Positions 43,771 through 52,770 of a stretch of DNA of 64,000 bases are shown piece after piece. This DNA comes from Paenibacillus cremeus (GTDB lineage: Bacteria > Bacillota > Bacilli > Paenibacillales > NBRC-103111). The translations under genes were made by a program, and so were the position numbers. Location of the stretch: contig NZ_VNJI01000003.1 of the NCBI RefSeq assembly GCF_007786445.1, positions 179,230 to 243,229 on the forward strand, in the 5' to 3' direction. The notes below the pieces were generated by a model. It was given only the letters and a program-made list of their open reading frames with translations. It was not told the DNA's origin and searched no databases. The stretch's first letter is position 1; every line of letters begins with the position of its first letter.

Positions 43771-45078
43771 TTGAAGATCAGATCTGCATTTATTGCATTA
43801 TCCTTGATGATGATGTCGGCAGGCTGCACGAACGAAGCAGCGGAGCAGAAGGGCGCTAGCGAGCAGCCTCCATCGAATCCGGCGAAGGTAGTAGACACGT
43901 CGCCCGTTACACTCAAGTTTGCCGTACATCTGCCCATTAATGATGAGTTTAAGCAGCTGTATATCGAGCCGGTCACGAAGAAGTATCCGAATATTACGTT
44001 AGAGCTAATCAGCGCCAATTCCTTCAAGCAATATGACCAGTTCATCGCAGCCGGTGAGCTTCCGGACCTCTACATTTCTTTTAACGGTAACATGCCGGGT
44101 CTCAAGGATCGCGGAATAAACATGGATATGAAGACACTGTTTCAGAACAATAAAGTGGATCTAAGCCGATTCGGTCAAAATTATCTGGATGATATCCAAT
44201 ATTCGGCGACGGAGAAAGGCGAGCTGTATGGCCTGCCCCTGGAGGCTGGGTTCCATGCCCTGTATTACAACAAGGAGATCTTCGATAAATTCGGCGTTCC
44301 TTATCCGAAGGACGGTATGACGATGGAAGATGCCCTGGTGCTTGCCAAGAAGGTGACACGTCTGGATAACGGCGTTCAGTATCGCGGATGGGACCTCGGA
44401 AGTATCGTCCGAATGGGGCAGCCCCTCGGGCTGGAATACATCGACCACAAGACGGAGAAAGCCATTACGTCCAGTGAAGGCTGGAAGCGAGTGTTTGAAT
44501 TGGGCAAGCAGATCTATTCGATTCCCGGTAATGAGCCGTCGAAAGATGCCAATAAGAACGGCGTGAACGGGTTCGCCAAAGACCGTACGATCGCGATGCT
44601 GAATCAAACCAACATATTTTCTCAGCTCAAACAGGCGGAGCAGGAAGGGTTGAAGTGGGATGTCGTACAGCATCCATTCTATAAGGATGTGCCTAATACG
44701 TACGGCAACTCAACCGTGTATATGGTAGGAGCTGTACCGACGACCAAGCATATGGATCAGGTGCTCCAGGTAATGGAGGTGCTGACCTCGGACGAGGTAC
44801 AGATGAACGTATCCAAAGCCGGCCGTATTTCCCCGCTGAAGAGCGACGCTGTGCAAAAGGTATTCGGGCAGAACGATCCTTCGCTCAAAAATAAAAACGT
44901 TAACGGTATCGTCAAGAGCAAGCCGGTCAAATATCCGATCTACTTATACAGAGAAATCGCCGAGCCTCTTACGATTAATAAGTTCGATGAACTGTTGAAA
45001 GGCACGAAGGATGTTAACGTATCGTTAAGAGAGCTGGATGAAGAGATCAACCAAGCGGTGCAAATCGAGAAGAAATAA
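43771..45078 (+). CDS. Solute-binding lipoprotein of an ABC transporter, without adjacent permeases
   Basis: A 435-residue family 1 solute-binding protein. The signal peptide MKIRSAFIALSLMMMSAGC has the lipid-modified Cys19, then a charged linker and the domain start VTLKFAVHLPIND. YNKEIFDKFGVPYPKDGMT and AGELPDLYIS are typical. The start is TTG 43771 behind AAGGGTGGG. No permease genes follow, which is unusual, because these proteins normally head a three-gene set. It could use permeases elsewhere or act as a ligand sensor for regulation (inference). The ligand is probably a saccharide. Confidence 0.9.
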   Translation: MKIRSAFIALSLMMMSAGCTNEAAEQKGASEQPPSNPAKVVDTSPVTLKFAVHLPINDEFKQLYIEPVTKKYPNITLELISANSFKQYDQFIAAGELPDLYISFNGNMPGLKDRGINMDMKTLFQNNKVDLSRFGQNYLDDIQYSATEKGELYGLPLEAGFHALYYNKEIFDKFGVPYPKDGMTMEDALVLAKKVTRLDNGVQYRGWDLGSIVRMGQPLGLEYIDHKTEKAITSSEGWKRVFELGKQIYSIPGNEPSKDANKNGVNGFAKDRTIAMLNQTNIFSQLKQAEQEGLKWDVVQHPFYKDVPNTYGNSTVYMVGAVPTTKHMDQVLQVMEVLTSDEVQMNVSKAGRISPLKSDAVQKVFGQNDPSLKNKNVNGIVKSKPVKYPIYLYREIAEPLTINKFDELLKGTKDVNVSLRELDEEINQAVQIEKK

Positions 45079-45150
45079 GTAAAAATCCTATCGAAGTCGT
45101 TACCAATCAAAAATTATAACTTCTGATGTTATCGGGAAGGGTGAAATTAC

Positions 45151-46035
45151 GTGAGATTATCCACGACGACAGGCACGTTCAGCCTTCGATTGGACGGCGG
45201 TTACACGCCGTATAAGGAATCGATTAGAAGGTGCAAAGCGGCAGGGTACGATGTGCTGGACATTAACTTTTGCCGAGCATTGACGGGTCAGACCGATCTG
45301 GTGAACGACAACTGGGTGCAGCTTGTGCATGAGCTGAGAGATGAAGCGGAGAAGCTCGGTATTGCCTTCTCGCAATCCCATCCGGTATTCTTGCCTGCGC
45401 ATCCGAACAATACTTCTGCAGAAAAGCTTGAGGTTTATAACGAGATGATGCAGCGTTCGATCGTGGCCAGCTCCATCCTTGGCGTCCAGTGGGCGGTTGT
45501 TCATCCGCATGAGGATCGGGCGAAGACGGCTTTGGATTTTGACGCTTGTATAAAGGACAATGTGGAGCATTTTTCCCCGTACGTGGAGCTGGCCGTCAAG
45601 CACAATGTCGGCATTGCCTTCGAGAACATGATTGAGCGACCGACGTCGATGAGGCGGTTCTGCAGCCATGCCACCGAGCTTGCGGCGATGATCGATGTGT
45701 GGAACGAGCCGAAGGTGGGCGCATGCTGGGACTTCGGCCACGCCAACTTCCTGTATAAGGACCAGCGCTCGGCACTTCGTACGTTGGGGAAAAGGCTCAA
45801 GGCGATGCATGTGAACGACAACTATGGCAGCTCCGATGAGCATATGTTCCCCTTCCACGGGAGTGTCGACTGGCCGACCCTGCTGCCCGTGCTTGCTGAG
45901 ATCGGATACGAAGGTGATTTTACGTACGAGACGCATAAGGAATTTAACGGCCTCCCTGAAGCGATTAAAGACAGCTTGGCCAAGATTGGCTATGATATTG
46001 CCGAATATTGCTTGAGTTTGGTGAATCCTTCGTAG
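45151..46035 (+). CDS. Sugar phosphate isomerase/epimerase family TIM-barrel protein
   Basis: A 294-residue xylose-isomerase-like TIM barrel. Family features are AGYDVLDINFCRA, GVQWAVVHPHEDR, VGIAFENMIER with a metal-binding Glu, VGACWDFGHANF with Asp and His, AMHVNDNYGSSDEH and FTYETHKEF with the last Glu, so the metal site is complete. GTG 45151 is the start, behind GGGAAGGGTGAAA. It follows the solute-binding lipoprotein by about 70 bases and probably isomerises the imported sugar or a derivative. Confidence 0.9.
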   Translation: MRLSTTTGTFSLRLDGGYTPYKESIRRCKAAGYDVLDINFCRALTGQTDLVNDNWVQLVHELRDEAEKLGIAFSQSHPVFLPAHPNNTSAEKLEVYNEMMQRSIVASSILGVQWAVVHPHEDRAKTALDFDACIKDNVEHFSPYVELAVKHNVGIAFENMIERPTSMRRFCSHATELAAMIDVWNEPKVGACWDFGHANFLYKDQRSALRTLGKRLKAMHVNDNYGSSDEHMFPFHGSVDWPTLLPVLAEIGYEGDFTYETHKEFNGLPEAIKDSLAKIGYDIAEYCLSLVNPS

Positions 46036-46144
46036 AGGATGTGTAAAAAGCTTTACGAATTCCCTCGTTTTGTTGTTTACTAATAGGATAAGAGAAGCGG
46101 CGGCTGGCAGTGATGCCGGGCGGCTGCAGATGGGGGAGAGAGAC

Positions 46145-46918
46145 ATGGCATACAAAATTGTGTTTTTTGACATCGACGGCACATTGATTAATGAAGAGAA
46201 GCAAGTACCTCAGAGTACGCTCGAGGCGGTTAAACGGTTAAAAGAAAGCGGCGTTGAGCCGGTCATTGCGACAGGGAGAGCCCCTTATTTTATTCAGCAT
46301 TTGACCGAGCAGCTTGGGATTGAATCGTATGTATGCTTGAATGGCGGGTATGCCGTTTATCGTGGCAAGCCTGTGTATAAACGTGCAATAGATAGAACGA
46401 GCATTGAAGCGCTAGTGACACTAGCGGCAAAGCACGGTCATTCGCTTGTGTTCGAGGGGGAGCACGGATATTATGCAGACAGAGCGGATCACTTTTTTAT
46501 AACTGAAGCCGTTACCTCTCTGAAGGTGAACTTGCCGGGTGTTGACCCAGATTTTTGGAAAAACAACGAGGTGTTTCAGCTGTTCCTGCATTGTGAGCAA
46601 AGCGAAGAGCACCTCTATGAGGAGCTGGTGCAGGAGCTGACGCTCATTCGCTGGCATACGAAGGCGATGGATGTGCTGCCGGCTGGCGGCTCCAAGGCGC
46701 AGGGCATTGCCGCAATGCTGAAGGAGCTTAGCCTGAAACCGGAAGAGGCGGTTGCCTTTGGCGATGGGCTGAATGATAAAGAAATGTTAGCCTATGTCGG
46801 CCTCGGTATCGCAATGGGGAACTCCCATCCGGATCTGCTTCCGTTCGCGGACAAGGTTACGACGCATGTGAATGAAGATGGCGTGAAGAACGGCTTAGTG
46901 ATGGCTGGACTTATCTAA
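46145..46918 (+). CDS. Cof-type HAD-superfamily hydrolase
   Basis: A 257-residue HAD phosphatase of the IIB (Cof) type. Motif I is FFDIDGTLIN, motif II lies in PVIATGRAPYF, motif III has the Lys in LPAGGSKAQGI, and motif IV is AFGDGLNDKEML. The C2B cap lies between. Family members dephosphorylate sugar phosphates or flavin and pyridoxal derivatives. ATG 46145 is chosen because GGGGGAGAGAGAC precedes it, although the frame opens at 46070. A strong terminator follows, closing the cluster that begins with the lipoprotein. Confidence 0.9.
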   Translation: MAYKIVFFDIDGTLINEEKQVPQSTLEAVKRLKESGVEPVIATGRAPYFIQHLTEQLGIESYVCLNGGYAVYRGKPVYKRAIDRTSIEALVTLAAKHGHSLVFEGEHGYYADRADHFFITEAVTSLKVNLPGVDPDFWKNNEVFQLFLHCEQSEEHLYEELVQELTLIRWHTKAMDVLPAGGSKAQGIAAMLKELSLKPEEAVAFGDGLNDKEMLAYVGLGIAMGNSHPDLLPFADKVTTHVNEDGVKNGLVMAGLI

Positions 46919-46925
46919 AATTAGA

Positions 46926-46970
46926 GCCCCGCAGATAACCATGACGGTTGTTTTGCGGGGCATAGTTTTT
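46926..46970 (+). terminator. Intrinsic terminator after the HAD gene
   Basis: GCCCCGCA pairs with TGCGGGGC, then ATAGTTTTT. Confidence 0.8.
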
Positions 46971-47078
46971 ACGAAAAGGGTAAGAGGATTTGAACAAAAT
47001 CGTTTTCTCCTCTGATATAATCACACTAGATATACACTATGTTATATATTCTATATGGATAGGTGGCGATGGTTAGGG

Positions 47079-47687
47079 ATGAGCCTTTTTAATAATTGCG
47101 TGGGGAAGAGTCTAAATGCTTCTCTTAAATGGATTAATGAACCGCATGAATGGGGATTTTCTGAACAACATTCACTTATGATTACCGCGCCACCTCGTGC
47201 AGACTTCTTCCATAATCCAACACAGGAAAGTAGAAAGCATTCTGCTCCATTCCTATATACGACAACAAATGAAAATTTTATTTTAACCACACGGGTTAGC
47301 GTAGACATCCGTGACCGGAATGACTCCGGATGCCTTATGGTAATGGCAGACGAGAATAACTGGGCCAAGTTATGCTATGAGGATTTTAGAGGTCGACCTT
47401 CCATTATTAGTGTTGTAACTAAAGAGATTTCGGATGATTGTATCGGTGACTATATCGGGAATACAAACCCCTTCTTAAGAGTATCTCGATATGATAATTG
47501 TATAGCTTTTCATTATTCGCTTGATGGGAATGAATGGGCATTAGTGCGGTATTTTGGTATGAATAACATGCATAGTTTAAAAGTCGGTGTAGTTGCCCAG
47601 AGTCCAGTTGGTGATGGATGTGTAGTGCAGTTTGATTACTTACACCTCCTTCCTAATACGAATATAGATGTAAGAAATATAAAATAA
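47079..47687 (+). CDS. DUF1349 domain protein (concanavalin-like)
   Basis: About 202 residues. WINEPHEWGFSEQHSLMITA at the start, ADFFHNP, and the strand-rich body (FILTTRVSVDIRDRNDSGCL, AFHYSLDGNEWALVRYFG) are the DUF1349 signature, a jelly-roll fold related to glycoside-hydrolase accessory domains and to yeast Ree1. The true role is unclear. The frame begins at ATG 47055 without a ribosome site; ATG 47079 has AGGTGG 12 bases upstream, so I list that. There is no signal peptide. Confidence 0.8.
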   Translation: MSLFNNCVGKSLNASLKWINEPHEWGFSEQHSLMITAPPRADFFHNPTQESRKHSAPFLYTTTNENFILTTRVSVDIRDRNDSGCLMVMADENNWAKLCYEDFRGRPSIISVVTKEISDDCIGDYIGNTNPFLRVSRYDNCIAFHYSLDGNEWALVRYFGMNNMHSLKVGVVAQSPVGDGCVVQFDYLHLLPNTNIDVRNIK

Positions 47688-47787
47688 AACAAATCTTTCG
47701 ACATTGGAATCAGATTTCCAGAATTTTGTATAACAAATCTCCCTAATGGAAAAATAAACTTAGCTAATACATGCTAAGGAGTGCTCG

Positions 47788-48801
47788 ATGAGTATGGACC
47801 ATAATCCAAAGCTAACATCATCAGAACTGGGTGTTTTGTGGAATGCATATATGCAAAACACGGCAGTTCTTTGTTTCGTTAAACATTTTGACAAAAATAA
47901 TGAAGATCAAAGTATTGACGCCTTGATAAAAACAGCACTAAATAATATTCAGTTTGCCGTTGAAGGATCAAAACAAATTTTTGAGATTGAAAAGTCACCT
48001 GTTCCGTTCGGATTTAATGAGAGTGATGTAAATCTAGAGGTCTCACGTCTCTATTCGGATCTATTTGCATTACGTTATATTAAATATATATCTGCAGTAG
48101 GAATCGCCGCTGCAGCGGTATCACTTGAGCTATCTGCAAGGACAGATGTAAGAACGTATTTTACAAAGATTATCGAGTCGCTATCTTCTCAATATAATTC
48201 TGCTTCTGATTTGCTTTTGCAAAAAGGGGTGTTCATTCGTTCGCCTATTATCCCAGTTCCTGAGAAGGTCGAGTATATACAGGAAGAGAGCTTTCTATCC
48301 GGGGTTTTCGGTCGCCACAGACCAATTACCGCTGTAGAGCTTTCTCATGTCTCGAAAAATTTGGAAACCAATTCGATTGGACGGACATTTATTTTGGGAT
48401 TTTCTCAAATCGCTCAATCGATTGAAGTTAAGGAATATTTCACAAGAGGCAAGGAAATTGCGGAAAAGCATGAGGACATTTTTAGAGAAATACTCTTAAA
48501 AGATGATCTGCCTTTACCAAGCGTATGGGATTCCACTATCTCCCATACGACTACCCCAATATTCTCCGACAAGTTAATGATGTTCCATGTGGCTACATTA
48601 AATGCCACGAGTGTATCGAGCTATGGAGGAGCCATTGCGGGCAGCTTAAGAAAAGATTTAGGCGTTCAGTATATGAAATTGTTAACGGAAGTCATTGAAT
48701 ATGCGGATGACGGGGTGAAAATAATGATTAAAAACCAATGGCTGGAGCAACCGCCCCAAGCTCCTGATCGTGTAGCCCTTCGAAGGAATATGACAATTTA
48801 A
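47788..48801 (+). CDS. DUF3231 family protein, copy 1
   Basis: A 337-residue helical protein. The two-fold repeat of a four-helix bundle is visible: SSELGVLWNAYMQNTAVLCF opens the first half and RPITAVELSHVSKNLETNSI the second. PVPFGFNESDVNLEVSRLYS and PLPSVWDSTISHTTTPIFSD are the matching inner segments. DUF3231 is common in spore-forming Bacillota and its role is unknown; some members are expressed during sporulation. AAGGAGTGCTCG precedes the ATG. A paralogue lies at 50635, with an inverted-repeat structure and a foreign-looking gene between them. Confidence 0.88.
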   Translation: MSMDHNPKLTSSELGVLWNAYMQNTAVLCFVKHFDKNNEDQSIDALIKTALNNIQFAVEGSKQIFEIEKSPVPFGFNESDVNLEVSRLYSDLFALRYIKYISAVGIAAAAVSLELSARTDVRTYFTKIIESLSSQYNSASDLLLQKGVFIRSPIIPVPEKVEYIQEESFLSGVFGRHRPITAVELSHVSKNLETNSIGRTFILGFSQIAQSIEVKEYFTRGKEIAEKHEDIFREILLKDDLPLPSVWDSTISHTTTPIFSDKLMMFHVATLNATSVSSYGGAIAGSLRKDLGVQYMKLLTEVIEYADDGVKIMIKNQWLEQPPQAPDRVALRRNMTI

Positions 48802-48830
48802 TTCGACAATTCTGGTCTTTGTCAAAAAAG

Positions 48831-48894
48831 GAGCGCCTCTGTATGATGGGTTTGTCCATGGGTTTGAAACCCAACACCATCAAGGGAGGCGCTC
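48831..48894. repeat. Multi-stem inverted repeat between DUF3231 copy 1 and the serine hydrolase
   Basis: GAGCGCCTC (48831-48839) pairs with GAGGCGCTC (48886-48894). Nested inside are TGATGG/CCATCA and TGGGTTT/AAACCCA, so almost all 64 bases can fold. An ORF starting ATGAGGTTTAAGCG follows at 48900 but decays after about 30 codons. It looks like a leader or end of a mobile element, unidentified. Confidence 0.5.
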
Positions 48895-49149
48895 TTGTCA
48901 TGAGGTTTAAGCGAAGCAGACGGACCAATCAAGGGATAGAACAAATTACCAAAAACGTTTCATGCAGAGGGTCAATATATATGAAATGGAGATTAATTAT
49001 GAAAAGGGTGCTGATCACCGGGGCAATACGGGAAAATATTGGGACATCGCGTATGTCGACATATCATGTCAATCAATTAAGCCTATACTCATATTGCTAT
49101 ATTCGGCAACTATTGCTACCATTTTCTGGAACGAATAAAGGAGGTAAGG

Positions 49150-50385
49150 ATGATGGGACAAAGCAACAGCGGCTTCTCCGAAAAAGGACTATGCAGATTG
49201 CGCGACGTGCTGAAACGGCATGTTGAATCAGGGAAGATTCCTGGGCTTGTCGCCCTGGTCAGCCGATACGGTGAGACGCACGTCGAAGCGATCGGCACGA
49301 TGCGCCATGATGGTGGCGCGCCGATGCGCCGGGACACGATCTTCCGAATGGCCTCGACTTCAAAACCGGTTTCAATCGCAGCGGCGATGATCCTGATCGA
49401 CGATTGCAGGCTGCGGCTGGATGACCTGGTAGAGACGTGGCTGCCTGAACTCGCCGACCGGCGGGTGCTGAAGCGGATCGACGGCCCGCTGGACGACACC
49501 ATGCCGGCGCGGCGGCCGATCACCGTACGGGACCTGCTGACCTCCACATTCGGGCTCGGCATGGATATGACCTCGCTGGGCACTCCGATCATGGGCGCGA
49601 TCTTCGAGCAGGGGCTCACGCCCGATCTACCGGAGCCGATGCCCGAGCCAGATGAGTGGATGCGACGACTTGGCAAGCTTCCGTTGATGCACCACCCCGG
49701 AGAGCGCTGGCAGTACCACATTAGCAACGATCTACTCGGCGTGCTTGTTGCCAGGGTCACGGGCGAGTCGTTTGAGACGTTCCTGCGCAAACGCATCTTC
49801 GACTCCCTGGGCATGAAGGACACCGGTTTCCACGTGCCCGTCGACAAGATCGACCGGCTGCCGCCCCTTTACGCCCCCGATTCGCAGACCGGAGAGTTCA
49901 TTGTGTGGGACGAGGCCAGGGGAGGACGCTACAGCCAGCCTCCGGCGTTTCAAGGCGGCGGCGGTGGGCTGGTCTCCACCGTTGATGACTACCACGCTTA
50001 CTTCCGGATGCTGCTGAATCACGGGATGCACAAGAGCGAACGGATCTTGTCCCGACCCGCCGTCGAGCTGATGACCACCAACCGCCTCACGCACGAGCAA
50101 CAGGCCGCCCGAAACGCCATGGCCGCCAACAACGTCCATGTATCATTCGGCCAAGGGCAGCACGGAGGCTGGGGCATGGGGATGGCGGTGCGCACCTATC
50201 GCGGCGACTACGCGTCCATCGGCCAGTTCGGCTGGGATGGCGGAAGCGGCACCTCGACCTACGCCGATCCGGACAACCAACTCACTGGAATCCTGCTCAC
50301 CCAGGTCGGAATGTCCACCCCGGATTCAGCACGGCTTATCCATGACTTCTGGACCACGGTCTACCAGGCAATCGACGAAGACTGA
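49150..50385 (+). CDS. Serine hydrolase, beta-lactamase class C / family VIII esterase
   Basis: A 411-residue protein. The catalytic SxxK is STSK (Ser69, Lys72) in RMASTSKPVS. The second motif is WQYHISNDLLGVLV, where family VIII esterases carry their Tyr. FGWDGGSGTSTYADP near the C-terminus takes the place of the KTG region. No signal peptide is seen, so a cytoplasmic esterase or peptidase is likelier than a secreted beta-lactamase. AAAGGAGG precedes the ATG pair. The coding sequence is strikingly GC-rich, full of CGG, GCC and CTG codons, against its AT-rich neighbours. It also has an actinobacterial flavour, so horizontal acquisition is likely (inference). Confidence 0.88.
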   Translation: MMGQSNSGFSEKGLCRLRDVLKRHVESGKIPGLVALVSRYGETHVEAIGTMRHDGGAPMRRDTIFRMASTSKPVSIAAAMILIDDCRLRLDDLVETWLPELADRRVLKRIDGPLDDTMPARRPITVRDLLTSTFGLGMDMTSLGTPIMGAIFEQGLTPDLPEPMPEPDEWMRRLGKLPLMHHPGERWQYHISNDLLGVLVARVTGESFETFLRKRIFDSLGMKDTGFHVPVDKIDRLPPLYAPDSQTGEFIVWDEARGGRYSQPPAFQGGGGGLVSTVDDYHAYFRMLLNHGMHKSERILSRPAVELMTTNRLTHEQQAARNAMAANNVHVSFGQGQHGGWGMGMAVRTYRGDYASIGQFGWDGGSGTSTYADPDNQLTGILLTQVGMSTPDSARLIHDFWTTVYQAIDED

Positions 50386-50443
50386 CATCGAGACCGCACC
50401 TGGAACGGCTGCCCCCAGTTGCCCTTTTAAATATTAATCTTAG

Positions 50444-50475
50444 CCTCGTAGCCCGTTGCTGCGGGGCATTTTTTT
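50444..50475 (+). terminator. Intrinsic terminator resembling the one at 21901
   Basis: CCTCGTAGC, loop CCGTT, GCTGCGGGG, then CATTTTTTT and GCCATT. It shares TAGCCCGTTGCT and the right flank with the terminator at 21901-21934. Confidence 0.85.
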
Positions 50476-50634
50476 GCCATTGAATCAAAGGGCAGGAGAA
50501 CGCAGGCAAGCAACAAATGATTTGTTGATCATGCGTTGCGTTATGACAATTCCATTAGAAGATATTACATAATAAGTTCAAAATCATGGAAATCTAAAAT
50601 AAACTGGATCACCCTGATAGGAGACCAAAGATAA

Positions 50635-51660
50635 ATGAACCGAGATGAAAAAATAATGGAAAGTAAACACGATATTCGATTAACTTCTGGTGAACTCACA
50701 CCCTTATGGACAGGTTATCAAGGCGATAGTATGGCGAATTGCGTGCTCAAATACTTTTTGAATAAAGTTGAAGACGCGGAAGTGAAACCAATTGTTGAGT
50801 ATGCACTTGGATTGACCGAGGAACATATGGAATTTAAAAATTCACTATTTAGAAATGAAAAGTTTCCTATCCCTCTTGCCTTTACTGATAAGGATGTTAA
50901 CATTGACGCCCCAAGACTATTTTCGGATGGTTTTATGCTGCTTTATCTAAGACATATGGGTATTGCTGGTTTAACAGCATATTCAATGGTATTAGCAAGC
51001 AGCTCAAGAAAAGATATACGCGTATTCTTTAATCATAATTTGAAGACCGCCGCTGAGCTGCTAGAAAAAGCAACCACTACCCTCCAATCTAAAGGTTTAC
51101 TTCCTAGAAGTCCTTATATTCCGTATCCTGATTCTGTTGAGTTTGTACAAAAAGAAGGCTGGTTAAATGGGGTATTGGGTGACCGTAGACCCCTTAATAG
51201 TTCAGAAATAACACATCTCTTTTTAAATATAATGACTAACAGCGTAGGTCAAGCATTAATGCTAGGTTTTTCTCAAGTAGCAAAGTCAAAGGAAGTTGTT
51301 GAATATATTTTGCGCGGCAGAGATATTTCCTCTAAACACATTGAAGTATTCAGCTCAGTATTACGCGATGACAAATTGCCGGCACCTATGACTTGGGAAT
51401 CAGATATATCCAATTCTAAGGAAGCTCCATTTTCCGATAAGCTTATGCTTTACCATACGGTCTTCCTTACAGCCTTAGGTTTAGGGAATTATGGAGCAGC
51501 TCTTGCAGGAAGCACTAGGAGGGATTTAGCAGCTTTATACCTGCGGCTTACAGCAGAAATAGGAACATATGCAGATGACGGTGCCGAACTCTTGATAAAG
51601 AATAAATGGATGGAGAAGATGCCAGGTGCGATAGAACGTGATGCCCTTCTATCCGTTTAA
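50635..51660 (+). CDS. DUF3231 family protein, copy 2
   Basis: A 341-residue paralogue of the gene at 47788. The matching positions are SGELTPLWTGYQGDSMANCV, FPIPLAFTDKDVNIDAPRLF, RPLNSSEITHLFLNIMTNSV and APFSDKLMLYHTVFLTALG. It differs at most positions, so the duplication is old. AGGAGACCAAAGATAA precedes the ATG. A short membrane-protein gene follows two bases after the stop, suggesting co-transcription. Confidence 0.88.
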   Translation: MNRDEKIMESKHDIRLTSGELTPLWTGYQGDSMANCVLKYFLNKVEDAEVKPIVEYALGLTEEHMEFKNSLFRNEKFPIPLAFTDKDVNIDAPRLFSDGFMLLYLRHMGIAGLTAYSMVLASSSRKDIRVFFNHNLKTAAELLEKATTTLQSKGLLPRSPYIPYPDSVEFVQKEGWLNGVLGDRRPLNSSEITHLFLNIMTNSVGQALMLGFSQVAKSKEVVEYILRGRDISSKHIEVFSSVLRDDKLPAPMTWESDISNSKEAPFSDKLMLYHTVFLTALGLGNYGAALAGSTRRDLAALYLRLTAEIGTYADDGAELLIKNKWMEKMPGAIERDALLSV

Positions 51661-51662
51661 CG

Positions 51663-52106
51663 GTGATGTATATGGTTAGGGGACAGAAGTTGGAAAGGCT
51701 TATGTGGAGCATCGCACTTCCCGGTTTTGGACAATTATTGAATAGGAAGTATATTAAGGGTGTATTATTGATTGCACTAGAAGTAATGATCAACCACCAA
51801 TCTCATTTAAATAAAGTAATACAAAGTAGTTTTACAGGGGACATCGCTGGAGCCATCGCAGAGGCGGACTATCAGTGGCTGATGTTCTACCCTTGCGTTT
51901 ACATGTATGGAATTTGGGATGCTTACCGTGATGCAGACGAAGAACCAAAGCCATTCGCCTTTTTTCCATTCGTTTTTGCTGCTTTTTTTGCAACTGTGGG
52001 CTTGATCTATTCTCCCTATTTGTTAGGACCAGTGTGGCTAACATTAGTTTTCTGTTTTATTGGTGTGGGAGTGGGGATTTTTCTTGAGAAAATGTTCAGC
52101 CAATAA
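51663..52106 (+). CDS. Small membrane protein, hypothetical
   Basis: Up to 147 residues. SIALPGFGQLLNRKYIKGVL near residue 16 is the GFGQ-type motif seen in TM2- and DUF5683-like membrane proteins. Hydrophobic segments follow at about 30-45, 67-85, 96-118 and 120-142. The start may be GTG 51663, ATG 51666 or ATG 51672; none has a good ribosome site, so it may be coupled to the DUF3231 gene ending at 51660. The function is unknown. Confidence 0.65.
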   Translation: MMYMVRGQKLERLMWSIALPGFGQLLNRKYIKGVLLIALEVMINHQSHLNKVIQSSFTGDIAGAIAEADYQWLMFYPCVYMYGIWDAYRDADEEPKPFAFFPFVFAAFFATVGLIYSPYLLGPVWLTLVFCFIGVGVGIFLEKMFSQ

Positions 52107-52294
52107 GGGCGTTACTTGGCATTGAGCTAAAGTACGATAAAGTAATTCAGGGGCTGCCGCGACAACGAACGGCAGCTTTATTGTGCTAAATGGCAGGATA
52201 ACGTAACCTACATGTGAAAAGTCGTAAAACTACTGCGAGGCTGACCGAAAGTTACCAGGATGTTAAACCCAGACATTTGCAACACTAGCAGGTG

Positions 52295-52690
52295 CCTAAC
52301 GGTGAGTCGGAATTCAATCTGAAAAACGATATTCACGCAGCCAATGTCGTGTTTGGCTCCCCGATCCAGTTATGGCAGGTTCCTCGCAACGTGTATGGCA
52401 AGATGCGGGTCAGTCTCGCGGAATTAAACGAAGAGTAGCGCCATGCGGCGCCATCGGTCAATATTTATATCGCCAACTAGAAGAAATGAATGAAAGCTGG
52501 GCGAACAATCGGCATTGGCCTAGAGGAGAAATGTGGACCCTGGGGGGATTCACCTGCCGTGGGATTGCTGCTGCACGATCTGCCCTATGATTATGATTGG
52601 ATGCCTGCACCCCGCATAGCTTCGGACATGACCTATGTCCATGGTCAAACCGATAGACGAATAGCGGGAATCAATACGAGGTATGCGTGA
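52295..52690 (+). pseudogene. C-terminal remnant of a nucleoside hydrolase gene
   Basis: Three reading frames give successive parts of the inosine-uridine nucleoside hydrolase C-terminus. First is EFNLKNDIHAANVVFGSPIQ and LWQVPRNVYGKMRVSLAELN, ending in a stop. Next is GAIGQYLYRQLEEMNESWAN with WPRGEMWTLG. Last is DSPAVGLLLHDLPYDYDWMP and ASDMTYVHGQTDRRI. The N-terminal half with the DxDxxxDD calcium site is missing. Intact enzymes cleave ribonucleosides to base and ribose; this copy cannot function. The rest of 52107-52865 shows no other gene. Confidence 0.8.
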
Positions 52691-52770
52691 TTGAGAAGTA
52701 AACGGTAACGACAATTGAATACAACACAACATGGAGCCGCCGCAAGGTTAGCTCCTCTTTGACGTTCATC

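Noticed and set aside
45157..46182. 341-codon minus-strand open frame opposite the TIM-barrel and HAD genes
   Set aside because: It lies antisense to two well-supported genes, is rich in His, Arg and Pro, and matches no family.
49116..49847. 243-codon minus-strand frame opposite the serine hydrolase
   Set aside because: Ser/Arg-rich shadow caused by the high GC of the real gene.
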